DNA from: CAZGDV01 sp964524995
GTDB taxonomy: Bacteria; Chloroflexota; Dehalococcoidia; SZUA-161
DNA length: 21,816 bases
Reading direction: 5' to 3'
NCBI GenBank assembly: GCA_964524995.1
Contig: CAZGDV010000046.1
Coordinates: forward strand, 1 to 21,816
The notes beneath the pieces were generated by a model. It was not told where the DNA came from and ran no database searches. It saw only the letters and a list, made by a program, of their open reading frames with translations. The stretch's first letter is position 1; each line of letters opens with the position of its first letter. Positions 15,431-21,816 of this stretch are shown in pieces. The position numbers were made by a program, and so were the translations under genes.

Positions 15431-17469
15431 ACGCAGACGTCGTGCTGACGACTTGCCCTTATTGTGGATGCGGCTGTCAGCTGTTCCTCGAGGTGTTCGA
15501 TGGCCGTATGACCGGCGTCGTCCCGTGCAGGACCGACCCGATAAGCCGGGGACAGCCATGCATAAAGGGCAGAAACGCGCATGCTTTCGTGGACCATGAG
15601 GACCGCCTGCGGACACCCCTGATTCGTGAGGGTGACAAGTTCAGGGAGGCCAGCTGGCAGGAAGCGCTGGCATTGGTCGCGGAGAAGCTCCGCCAGGCCA
15701 AGTCGCAGCACGGTCCTGACTCTATCGGCTTCGTTGCCTCGGCGAGGTGCACCAATGAGGACAACTACGTCTTCATGAAGCTCGCCCGAGCCGTGGTGGG
15801 AACCAACAATGTTGATCACTGTGCGCGTCTCTGCCACTCGGCCACAGTGGCCGGCCTTGCCGCCAGCTTCGGTAGCGGCGCAATGACCAACTCCATCGTG
15901 GAGCTTGAGGATGCCGACTGCATACTCGTCGTCGGCAGCAACACCACCGAACAGCACCCCCTGGTTGCGAGCCGCATCATGGCTGCCAGGGACAGGGGTG
16001 CTCACTTGATCCTCGTCGACCCCAGAAACACACCCCTCGCCGAGTTCGCGGACATCCACCTTCGGCTAAGGCCGGGCACGGACATAGCCTTGGCCAATGC
16101 ATTCATGAATGTCATTATCGCCAACGGTCTCGAAGACTCGACGCTCATCTCGGAGCGCACCGAGGGCTACGACGAAATGCGCGCCAAGGTGGCGGAGTAC
16201 ACGCCCGAGAGGGCCGCGGACATATGTGGTGTCTCAGCCGACGATGTGAAGCGTGCGGCGCTCCTGTACGGCAACGCGAAGCGCGGGAGCATTGTCTATT
16301 GCATGGGAATCACGCAGCACACCACCGGCACGGACAACGTCAAGGCCATGGCCAATTTGGCAATGCTCACGGGCAACGTGGGGCGAGAGTCGACGGGCGT
16401 CAACCCTCTCCGGGGACAGAACAACGTCCAGGGAGCCTGCGACATGGGGGCACTCCCGGAGGTGCTCACCGGCTATCAGCGCGTCAGCGATGAGGGGGTG
16501 AGGGCCAGGTTCGGGGAGGCCTGGGGATGCGATCTCAGCGCGCAGCCAGGCCTGACGTTGACCGAGATGTTCGATGCCGCCCATGAGGGCACGCTCAAGT
16601 CCATGTTTGTTATGGGCGAGAACCCGGTACTGAGTGAGCCTGACAGCAACCATGCGCGGGAGGCTCTCGGCAAGCTGGAGTTCCTTGTCGCGCAGGACAT
16701 ATTCCTATCAGAGACCGCGGAGCTGGCCCACGTTGTGCTGCCGGCGGCCTCGTTCGCTGAGAAGGAGGGAACGTTCACGAGCACGGACAGGCGCGTGCTG
16801 CGTGTCCGAAAGGCAATCGATCCGGTTGGCGAGAGCAAGCCCGACTGGCTGATCGTCTGTGAGCTGGCGCGGGCGATGGGCAGCCAGGGCTTCAGCTTCA
16901 GCAGTGCCTCAGAGATCATGGGTGAGATAGCGACACTGACGCCGAGCTACGGCGGTGTGTCGCACGAGCGGCTTGACAGGGGCGAGACGCCGGCATGGCC
17001 CTGCCCGACCGAGGAGCACCCGGGCACCCAGTTCCTGCACAAGGACATGTTCGTTCGTGGCAAGGGCAAATTCTTCCCTGTTGATTACGCGCCCCCGGCC
17101 GAGGCCCCAGACGAGCAATTCCCGCTGGTCCTGACAACCGGGCGTGTAATGTTCCAATACCATACCGGCACGATGACGAGGCGGACCCCCGCATTGGAGA
17201 GAGAGTCACCCTCCGCTTTCGTCGAGATCAACGCCGAGGATGCGGGCAAGCTGGGCATCTCGGATGGGGACACCGTCTCCGTGAAGTCGAGGCGAGGCCA
17301 GATCCAGCTATCCGCCTCGGTGACCGACGGCGTGAAGCCGGGCGTGGTCTTCGTGCCATTCCATTTCGCGGAAGCCGCAGCGAACATCCTGACGCTAGAC
17401 AGGCGCGATCCCGTGGCAAAGATACCGGAGTTGAAGGTCTGCGCCGTCAGCGTGTCCAAGAAGGTATAG
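15427..17469 (+). CDS. fdhA: Formate dehydrogenase catalytic subunit (Mo/W-bis-MGD, Cys type)
   Basis: 680 residues from ATG 15427, which overlaps the upstream stop. The N-terminal [4Fe-4S] site is C10-x2-C13-x3-C17 ... C45 (GQPCIKG). The catalytic segment HCARLCHSATVAG puts C136 where E. coli FdhF has Sec140, followed by H137. NPLRGQNNVQGACDMG carries the conserved active-site Arg, and the C-terminal third (from about LTTGRVMFQYHTG) is the molydop-binding domain. It is the short form, with no extra N-terminal ferredoxins. It should interconvert formate and CO2 in the cytoplasm, since no Tat signal is seen. Its place between two HdrA pieces argues for an Hdr-Fdh complex as in formate-using methanogens. 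Confidence 0.92.
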   Translation: MNADVVLTTCPYCGCGCQLFLEVFDGRMTGVVPCRTDPISRGQPCIKGRNAHAFVDHEDRLRTPLIREGDKFREASWQEALALVAEKLRQAKSQHGPDSIGFVASARCTNEDNYVFMKLARAVVGTNNVDHCARLCHSATVAGLAASFGSGAMTNSIVELEDADCILVVGSNTTEQHPLVASRIMAARDRGAHLILVDPRNTPLAEFADIHLRLRPGTDIALANAFMNVIIANGLEDSTLISERTEGYDEMRAKVAEYTPERAADICGVSADDVKRAALLYGNAKRGSIVYCMGITQHTTGTDNVKAMANLAMLTGNVGRESTGVNPLRGQNNVQGACDMGALPEVLTGYQRVSDEGVRARFGEAWGCDLSAQPGLTLTEMFDAAHEGTLKSMFVMGENPVLSEPDSNHAREALGKLEFLVAQDIFLSETAELAHVVLPAASFAEKEGTFTSTDRRVLRVRKAIDPVGESKPDWLIVCELARAMGSQGFSFSSASEIMGEIATLTPSYGGVSHERLDRGETPAWPCPTEEHPGTQFLHKDMFVRGKGKFFPVDYAPPAEAPDEQFPLVLTTGRVMFQYHTGTMTRRTPALERESPSAFVEINAEDAGKLGISDGDTVSVKSRRGQIQLSASVTDGVKPGVVFVPFHFAEAAANILTLDRRDPVAKIPELKVCAVSVSKKV

Positions 17470-17473
17470 GGCA

Positions 17474-20400
17474 ATGCAGAACGGCATTGATGAAATTCGA
17501 GAGCAGGCAGCCCGCGCTCTGCGGGACGGCTGCGACGGCATAGTGGGGCTGCGGGAGAGGTGGGGCAACGTGGGCCCACACCTCTTCACGAGCGTTGACG
17601 AGCTCGAAGACCTGGTAATCGAGCCTCGCTTCCAGATGGCCACGTTCATCCGCAGGATTCAGGACAAGTGGCCTCAGAAGAGGCTGGCCGCAGTCGTCAG
17701 GGGCTGCGACGTCCGCGCGCTGCGCGAGCTGGAGAAGAGGGGCGTCTTCAACAGAGATGAGCTCCTGACCATAGGGATTGTCTGCAGTCAGGAGCAGGCC
17801 GATATCTGCAACTGCGAGAAGCCGAGCTACAACGTCTTCGATTGCACTGGCTGCTGGAAGTGCATGGAGGCCTGTCCCGAGAACGCGATCGAGAGAATCA
17901 ACGTCTGCCCTGTTGTACTACCCAAGGAGTTCGACGAGGGCCTGGCCTACAGGAAGGCCGTCCACATCCCATTCCCGCAGGCGATTCCTCTCAAGTACAC
18001 GAGGGACCCTGAGAACTGCCTGAAGATCAACGGGTGTCTGGATTGCAAGGGCTGTTTCGGTATCTGCGGCACCGAGTCCATCCTGCTCCAGGACAGTGAG
18101 CAGGTGCGCACCGTCGAAGTGGGATCGGTCATACTCACCCCTGGGTTCGAGCCTTTCGACCCGGCCCTGAAGCCCGAATACGGGCATGGCCGTATGGCCA
18201 ACGTTGTCACGAGTCTACAGTTCGAACGCATACTATCGGCCTCCGGCCCCTACCAGGGGAAAATTCTGCGGCCTTCGGATGGCCGGCACCCCGTGAAGGT
18301 AGCCTGGATCCAGTGCGTCGGCTCACGCGACACGACGTGTGACAGGGACTATTGCTCGTCGGTCTGCTGCATGTACGCCACCAAAGAGGCCATCATAGCC
18401 AAGGAGCATGCCAGCGAGATCGAGCCGACCATCTTCTTTAATGACATGAGGGCGTTCGGCAAGGGCTTCGAGCGATACTACGAATCGGCGAAGAGCAAGT
18501 TCGGCATAAGATACGTTAGAGGTATCGTGTCGGGCATCAAGGAGCTCCAGCAGACCAAGAACCTGATCATGGAGTACTCGAACGAAGACGGCGGTAGAGC
18601 CCAGGAGGAGTTCGACCTGGTGGTGCTGTCGGTGGGCCTGGTCCCGTCGGCCAGCACGCGGGAGCTTGCCCGGTCGCTCGGCGTGAGTGTGGACAGATTC
18701 GGGTTCTGCAATACGGACGACTTGATCCCGAACGTCAGCTCGCGAGCCGGGGTCTATGTTGCCGGTGTCTTCGACAGCCCCATGGACATACCCGAGTCGG
18801 TGATGCAGGCGAGCAGTGCCGCGTGCTTGGCCTCGCAAGGCATAGCCGGGGCTCGCGGCTCAATGGTGGCTGACAAGGAGTACCCGCCTGAGCTCGATGT
18901 GTCCACCGAGGAGCCGCGTATCGGCGTCTTCGTTTGTCACTGCGGAGTCAACATCGGGCGGGTGGTGGACGTGCCCTCGGTCGCGGAGTACGCAAGGTCA
19001 TTGCCACACGTCGTCTACGCTGAGGACAACCTGTACACCTGTTCGACCGACACGCAGACGAAGATAATGGACGTGATCAAGGAGGAGAGGCTCAACCGGG
19101 TGGTCGTCGCCTCCTGCAGCCCCCGGACTCACGAGCCGTTGTTCCAGGACACCATACGTGAGGCTGGTCTGAACAAGTACCTGTTCGAGATGGCGAACAT
19201 AAGGGACCAGTGCTCTTGGGTACACGGGACTCACCCCACGGAGGCTACCGACAAGGCCAGGGACCTGGTGCGCATGGCAGTCGCCCGCGCGGCTACGCTC
19301 GAGGCGCTCCGCGAGTCCCCCTCGCCTATCAAGAGTGGCGCTCTGGTCATCGGGGGCGGCCTGGCCGGCATGACGGCGGCTCTGGGTATCGCCAGGCAGG
19401 GGTATGAGACCTATCTGGTTGAGCGTGAGAGCGAGTTGGGCGGCAACCTCCGACACATCCACTACACGATTGAGGGAGGCGACCCGCAGGCCCTCCTGTC
19501 CTCCCTGAAAGAGGAGTTGGAGAAGGAGCCTAGGGTCACTGTGTACCTGGGCGCGAAGCTCAAGGAGACCTCCGGGTACGTTGGCAACTATCGGTCCGCC
19601 GTCGTCATGGCGGATGGGAGCACGATGGAGTTGGAGCACGCTGTCGTTGTCGTGGCCACCGGAGGAGTCGAATATGGGCCCACGGAGTACCTGGCTGGCC
19701 AGTCCGATCACGTGATGACCCAGGTCGAACTCGAGGATAAGATCGCCAAGAACAGCGCTGAAGTCAAAGGGCTGAAATCGGTGGTCATGATCCAGTGTGT
19801 CGGATCGCGCGAGGAAAACCACATGTACTGCAGCCGCGTGTGCTGCAGCCAGGCGGTGAAGAACGCGATCAGACTCAAAGACGCCGACCCGCAGACTGAG
19901 GTCTACGTTCTGTACCGGGACATCCGGACATACTCGATGAAGGAGCTGAAGTACCGCGAGGCCCGTGAGAAGGGTGTCATCTTTATTCGCTTCGATGCGG
20001 ACCGGCCTCCGGAGGTTGCCCAGGAGAACGGCCTGCTGAAGGTCAAGGTTCGTGACATGGTCATGGGAACCGACATCCTCCTCACCCCCGACATCCTGGC
20101 CTTGAGCGCCGCTATCCGGCCGCAGCCCGATGCCGAGGAGTTCGCGAGCAAGCTGAAGCTCCCGCTGACCCAGGACAAGTTCTTCATGGAGGCGCACATG
20201 AAGCTGCGGCCTCTGGACTTTGTGAACGAAGGCATGTTCCTCTGCGGCCTTGCTCATGCGCCCAAGACCATCTCCGAGTCCATCTCGCAAGCCAGGGGTG
20301 CCGCATCGCGGGCGATAACCATCCTGTCCAAGCCGTACCTGATGGTGGGGGGGGTCGTGTCCCAGGTCGACGAGGACATGTGCGTGGCCTGCCTGACCTG

Positions 20401-20581
20401 CGTGCGCTCCTGTCCCTACAATGTCCCGAGGATCAACGAGCGCGGTGCGGCATACATCGAGCCGGCTGCCTGCCAGGGCTGTGGCATATGTGCCAGCGCC
20501 TGCCCGCGGAAGGCAATCAAGCTGCGGCACTACTCGGACGAGCAGGTGATTGCCAAGACCGCCGTACTGTGCACGGCCTAG
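17474..20581 (+). CDS. hdrA: FdhB-like segment + HdrA C-terminal half + complete second HdrA
   Basis: 1035 residues, 4 bases after fdhA. Residues 1 to about 120 (with VVRGCDVRALRELEKRG) resemble F420-hydrogenase/FdhB beta-type proteins. C124-C134 is a ferredoxin motif. From about 145 to 465 runs the second half of an HdrA: EFDEGLAYRKAVHIPFPQA, a further Cys cluster (182-198), WIQCVGSRD, YCSSVCCMYATKEAI and FNDMRAFGKGFE. It has no GxGxxG motif of its own. From about 483 a fuller HdrA begins: a FVCHCGVNI N-domain with C523 and C548, FAD motif IGGGLAGMTAALG (626-638), MIQCVGSRE, YCSRVCCSQAVKNAI, and a C-terminal two-cluster ferredoxin (C970-C980, C1000-C1010). This second unit lacks the NDCSxC...PK insert. 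It likely forms the electron-bifurcating hub. Confidence 0.88.
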   Translation: MQNGIDEIREQAARALRDGCDGIVGLRERWGNVGPHLFTSVDELEDLVIEPRFQMATFIRRIQDKWPQKRLAAVVRGCDVRALRELEKRGVFNRDELLTIGIVCSQEQADICNCEKPSYNVFDCTGCWKCMEACPENAIERINVCPVVLPKEFDEGLAYRKAVHIPFPQAIPLKYTRDPENCLKINGCLDCKGCFGICGTESILLQDSEQVRTVEVGSVILTPGFEPFDPALKPEYGHGRMANVVTSLQFERILSASGPYQGKILRPSDGRHPVKVAWIQCVGSRDTTCDRDYCSSVCCMYATKEAIIAKEHASEIEPTIFFNDMRAFGKGFERYYESAKSKFGIRYVRGIVSGIKELQQTKNLIMEYSNEDGGRAQEEFDLVVLSVGLVPSASTRELARSLGVSVDRFGFCNTDDLIPNVSSRAGVYVAGVFDSPMDIPESVMQASSAACLASQGIAGARGSMVADKEYPPELDVSTEEPRIGVFVCHCGVNIGRVVDVPSVAEYARSLPHVVYAEDNLYTCSTDTQTKIMDVIKEERLNRVVVASCSPRTHEPLFQDTIREAGLNKYLFEMANIRDQCSWVHGTHPTEATDKARDLVRMAVARAATLEALRESPSPIKSGALVIGGGLAGMTAALGIARQGYETYLVERESELGGNLRHIHYTIEGGDPQALLSSLKEELEKEPRVTVYLGAKLKETSGYVGNYRSAVVMADGSTMELEHAVVVVATGGVEYGPTEYLAGQSDHVMTQVELEDKIAKNSAEVKGLKSVVMIQCVGSREENHMYCSRVCCSQAVKNAIRLKDADPQTEVYVLYRDIRTYSMKELKYREAREKGVIFIRFDADRPPEVAQENGLLKVKVRDMVMGTDILLTPDILALSAAIRPQPDAEEFASKLKLPLTQDKFFMEAHMKLRPLDFVNEGMFLCGLAHAPKTISESISQARGAASRAITILSKPYLMVGGVVSQVDEDMCVACLTCVRSCPYNVPRINERGAAYIEPAACQGCGICASACPRKAIKLRHYSDEQVIAKTAVLCTA

Positions 20582-20599
20582 AGGAAAGAGGAAGAGGAA

Positions 20600-21028
20600 A
20601 TGGGCGAAGACTTCGAACCGACGGTAGTGGCGTTCTGCTGCCACTATTGTGCCTACTCGGCGGCTGACCTGGCCGGTTCCATGCGCCTCGAGTACCCTCC
20701 GAACGTGCGTGTGGTGAAGCTGATGTGCACCGGCAAGGTGGACACTCTGCACCTGCTCAAGGCATTCGAGGCCGGGGCCGATGCTGCCTTCGTTGCCGGG
20801 TGAGAGGAAGGCGACTGTCATTTCCTGGAAGGAAATCTGAGAGCCAAGAAGAGGGTGCAGCAGGCCAAGGATCTGCTCGCGGAGGTCGGTATAGAGCCCG
20901 AACGAGTAGAGATGTATAATATAGGTGCATCCGATGCACCGCTATTCGCCAGCGCCGTAAACGACATGACGGAGAGGGCACGAAACCTGGGGCCCAGTCC
21001 TCTCAAGAAGGACAAGGTGAAATCATGA
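20600..21028 (+). CDS. mvhD: MvhD-like [2Fe-2S] subunit, predicted selenoprotein (Sec68)
   Basis: 142 residues if the in-frame TGA at 20801 is read as selenocysteine. The first 67 codons give FCCHYCAYSAADLAG (C13, C14, C17), EYPPNVRVVKLMCTGKVD (C43) and end in GADAAFVAG. After the TGA the same frame continues with EEGDCHFLEGNLRAKKR, so the motif is G-U-x2-GDCH where MvhD proteins have GCxxGDCH. The family length (about 140) is reached only by readthrough. The true stop overlaps the next start as ATGA. MvhD hands electrons to HdrA in hydrogenase-Hdr complexes and occurs with MetFV in acetogens; archaeal VhuD homologues are known selenoproteins. Sec decoding needs selA/B/C/D elsewhere, not visible here. 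Confidence 0.85.
20801..20836 (+). promoter_or_regulatory. Sec UGA codon with downstream SECIS-like stem-loop
   Basis: TGA at 20801-20803 is followed by a possible 6-bp stem, AGGAAG (20805-20810) with TTTCCT (20821-20826, one G-U pair) and a 10-base loop. A competing hairpin, ATTTCC (20820-20825) with GGAAAT (20831-20836), has a 5-base loop. Either lies at the distance used by bacterial SECIS elements, directly after the UGA. The structure is by eye and which form is used cannot be decided. Confidence 0.5.
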
Positions 21029-21714
21029 TCGTTGGAGAAAGGAAGCCCTTCGATGAGATACAGAGGAGCCTGGAGGGCTACAAGAAAGTGCTAGTGCTGG
21101 GTTGCGGCACTTGCGTCAGCGTGTGCATGGCCGGGGGGGAGAAGGAGGTCGAGTTGCTCGGCAGCCAGTTGAGGATGGCGAGCAACATCAACGGTACGGA
21201 GGTAGAGATCGGCGAGGCAACCGTACAACGCCAGTGCGATAAGGAGTACATCGAGCCGGTGCTGGAACAGGCGAAAAGCTATGACGTCGTTGTCTCGATG
21301 GCCTGCGGGGCCGGCGTCCAGTTGCTGGCCGACATGCTGTTCCCTCAGCCGGTCATACCGGCACTGAACACTCGCTTCATCGGCATAGCCGAGGATGAGG
21401 GTACGTGGTCGGAGCGTTGCCGCGCCTGCGGCAACTGCGTGCTGGGAGAGTACGCCGGCATCTGCCCCGTTGCACGCTGTCCCAAGAGCATCCTCAACGG
21501 TCCCTGCGGAGGAAGCCAGGGAGGCAAGTGCGAGACCGACCCCACGCGGGACTGCGCCTGGGCGTTGATCTACGATCGACTGAGCAAGCAGGGCAGGCTG
21601 GAGAACCTCGTCAGGGTGGCCGGGCCCAAGAACTTCAAGACGCAGGACTACCCGGCGAAACAGGTCAACGAGGCTTATGTCAAGGCTGAGATGGAGCCTG
21701 CTCACGAGAAGTAG
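21025..21714 (+). CDS. metV: MetV paralogue (copy 2)
   Basis: 229 residues, starting inside the mvhD stop (ATGA). It shares the MetV layout: LGCGTCVSVCMAGGEKEVE (C27, C30, C34) and a C-terminal cluster region RCRACGNCVLGEYAGICPVARC ending in LNGPCGGS and DCAW, with the same spacing as copy 1 at 8993-9637. Between these conserved ends the middle differs strongly. Copy 1 is followed by metF, but no metF follows here inside the window. Linked to mvhD and hdr genes, this copy may dock the Hdr module onto the MetF encoded on the other strand, or serve a different methylene-THF reductase complex. Confidence 0.88.
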   Translation: MIVGERKPFDEIQRSLEGYKKVLVLGCGTCVSVCMAGGEKEVELLGSQLRMASNINGTEVEIGEATVQRQCDKEYIEPVLEQAKSYDVVVSMACGAGVQLLADMLFPQPVIPALNTRFIGIAEDEGTWSERCRACGNCVLGEYAGICPVARCPKSILNGPCGGSQGGKCETDPTRDCAWALIYDRLSKQGRLENLVRVAGPKNFKTQDYPAKQVNEAYVKAEMEPAHEK

Positions 21715-21752
21715 CGGGCGCGTGCATGGGGATACCCGACGAGTGTGGAGCG

Positions 21753-21782
21753 TTGACAGGTTCTCCGCCCCGAGACTATAAT
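21753..21782 (+). promoter_or_regulatory. Consensus promoter for a gene beyond the window
   Basis: TTGACA (21753-21758), 18 bases and TATAAT (21777-21782) match the sigma70 consensus in both hexamers. Transcription would start near 21789. It marks the end of the hdr-metV operon, although no terminator hairpin is visible between 21715 and 21752. Confidence 0.75.
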
Positions 21783-21804
21783 AGCCTCGACTATCGCAAG
21801 TTCG

Positions 21805-21812
21805 AAAGGTGG
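21805..21812 (+). promoter_or_regulatory. Ribosome binding site of the next gene
   Basis: AAAGGTGG resembles the AAAGGAGG at 2865-2872 and sits 16 bases after the expected transcription start. The start codon should lie within a few bases of the window end; none falls inside. Confidence 0.5.
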
Positions 21813-21816
21813 TGCA

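Noticed and set aside
15427..17469. Catalytic subunit as nitrate reductase or another molybdoenzyme
   Set aside because: The CARLCH active-site segment and NPLRGQNNVQGACDMG are characteristic of formate dehydrogenases.
20600..20803. A stand-alone 67-residue protein ending at the TGA at 20801
   Set aside because: The same frame continues with conserved MvhD sequence to an ATGA overlap with metV, so the TGA is best read as selenocysteine.
20801..20803. TGA reassigned to Trp (alternative code)
   Set aside because: The position is a conserved Cys in MvhD, and TGA serves as a normal stop for several other genes here, for example at 15428 and 9631.
18998..20821. A 607-codon open frame on the minus strand
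   Set aside because: It is antisense to the HdrA fusion, has no family motifs, and is His/Arg/Leu-rich as expected for the complement of GC-rich coding sequence.

Overview
This window looks like a chromosomal segment from an anaerobic bacterium that uses the Wood-Ljungdahl pathway. It has sigma70-type promoters, Shine-Dalgarno sites and a Sec-type in-frame UGA, so it reads as bacterial rather than archaeal. The gene mix (soluble Hdr proteins, MetV/MetF, acyl-CoA enzymes, and a large surface protein with Thr-Pro linkers and Ig-like repeats) suggests a Chloroflexota/Dehalococcoidia-like organism. That placement is an inference from gene content, not a phylogenetic result.

Layout. (1) 1-2191: the 3' part of a gene for a very large, cysteine-rich, membrane-anchored surface protein with near-identical internal repeats. 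It is followed by a strong hairpin and a small convergent membrane-protein gene (2362-2640, minus). (2) 2881-5512 (plus): an acyl-CoA module. An HMG-CoA-synthase-like protein fused to a DUF35 zinc-ribbon/OB domain is followed by a thiolase. They run from a clear promoter and end at a hairpin. (3) 7741-5607 (minus): a two-subunit MaoC-type hydratase and a nitronate monooxygenase-like flavoprotein. (4) 12614-8055 (minus): a five-gene operon encoding [NiFe] hydrogenase small and large subunits, their maturation protease, MetV and MetF. (5) 12615-12998: a divergent control region with two promoters and several inverted repeats. (6) 12999-21714 (plus): hdrC, hdrB, an HdrA N-terminal half fused to ferredoxin modules, fdhA, a 1035-residue protein (FdhB-like segment + HdrA C-terminal half + a second HdrA), mvhD, and a second metV. 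(7) 21753-21812: a consensus promoter and ribosome site for a gene that starts just beyond the window.

How they may work together. In Moorella, MetF and MetV associate with HdrABC and MvhD, and in methanogens HdrABC takes electrons from formate dehydrogenase or from hydrogenase. Here all these parts lie back to back: a soluble hydrogenase with MetV/MetF on one strand, and Hdr-Fdh-MvhD-MetV on the other. The natural reading is a cytoplasmic flavin-based bifurcating or confurcating complex linking formate and/or H2 to ferredoxin and to methylene-tetrahydrofolate reduction.

The two most notable points are these. mvhD is interrupted by an in-frame UGA exactly where family members have a conserved cysteine, and the reading frame continues to an ATGA overlap with the next gene, so it is very probably a selenoprotein. 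Also, one HdrA is split at its ferredoxin region into two polypeptides, with fdhA placed between the two halves.
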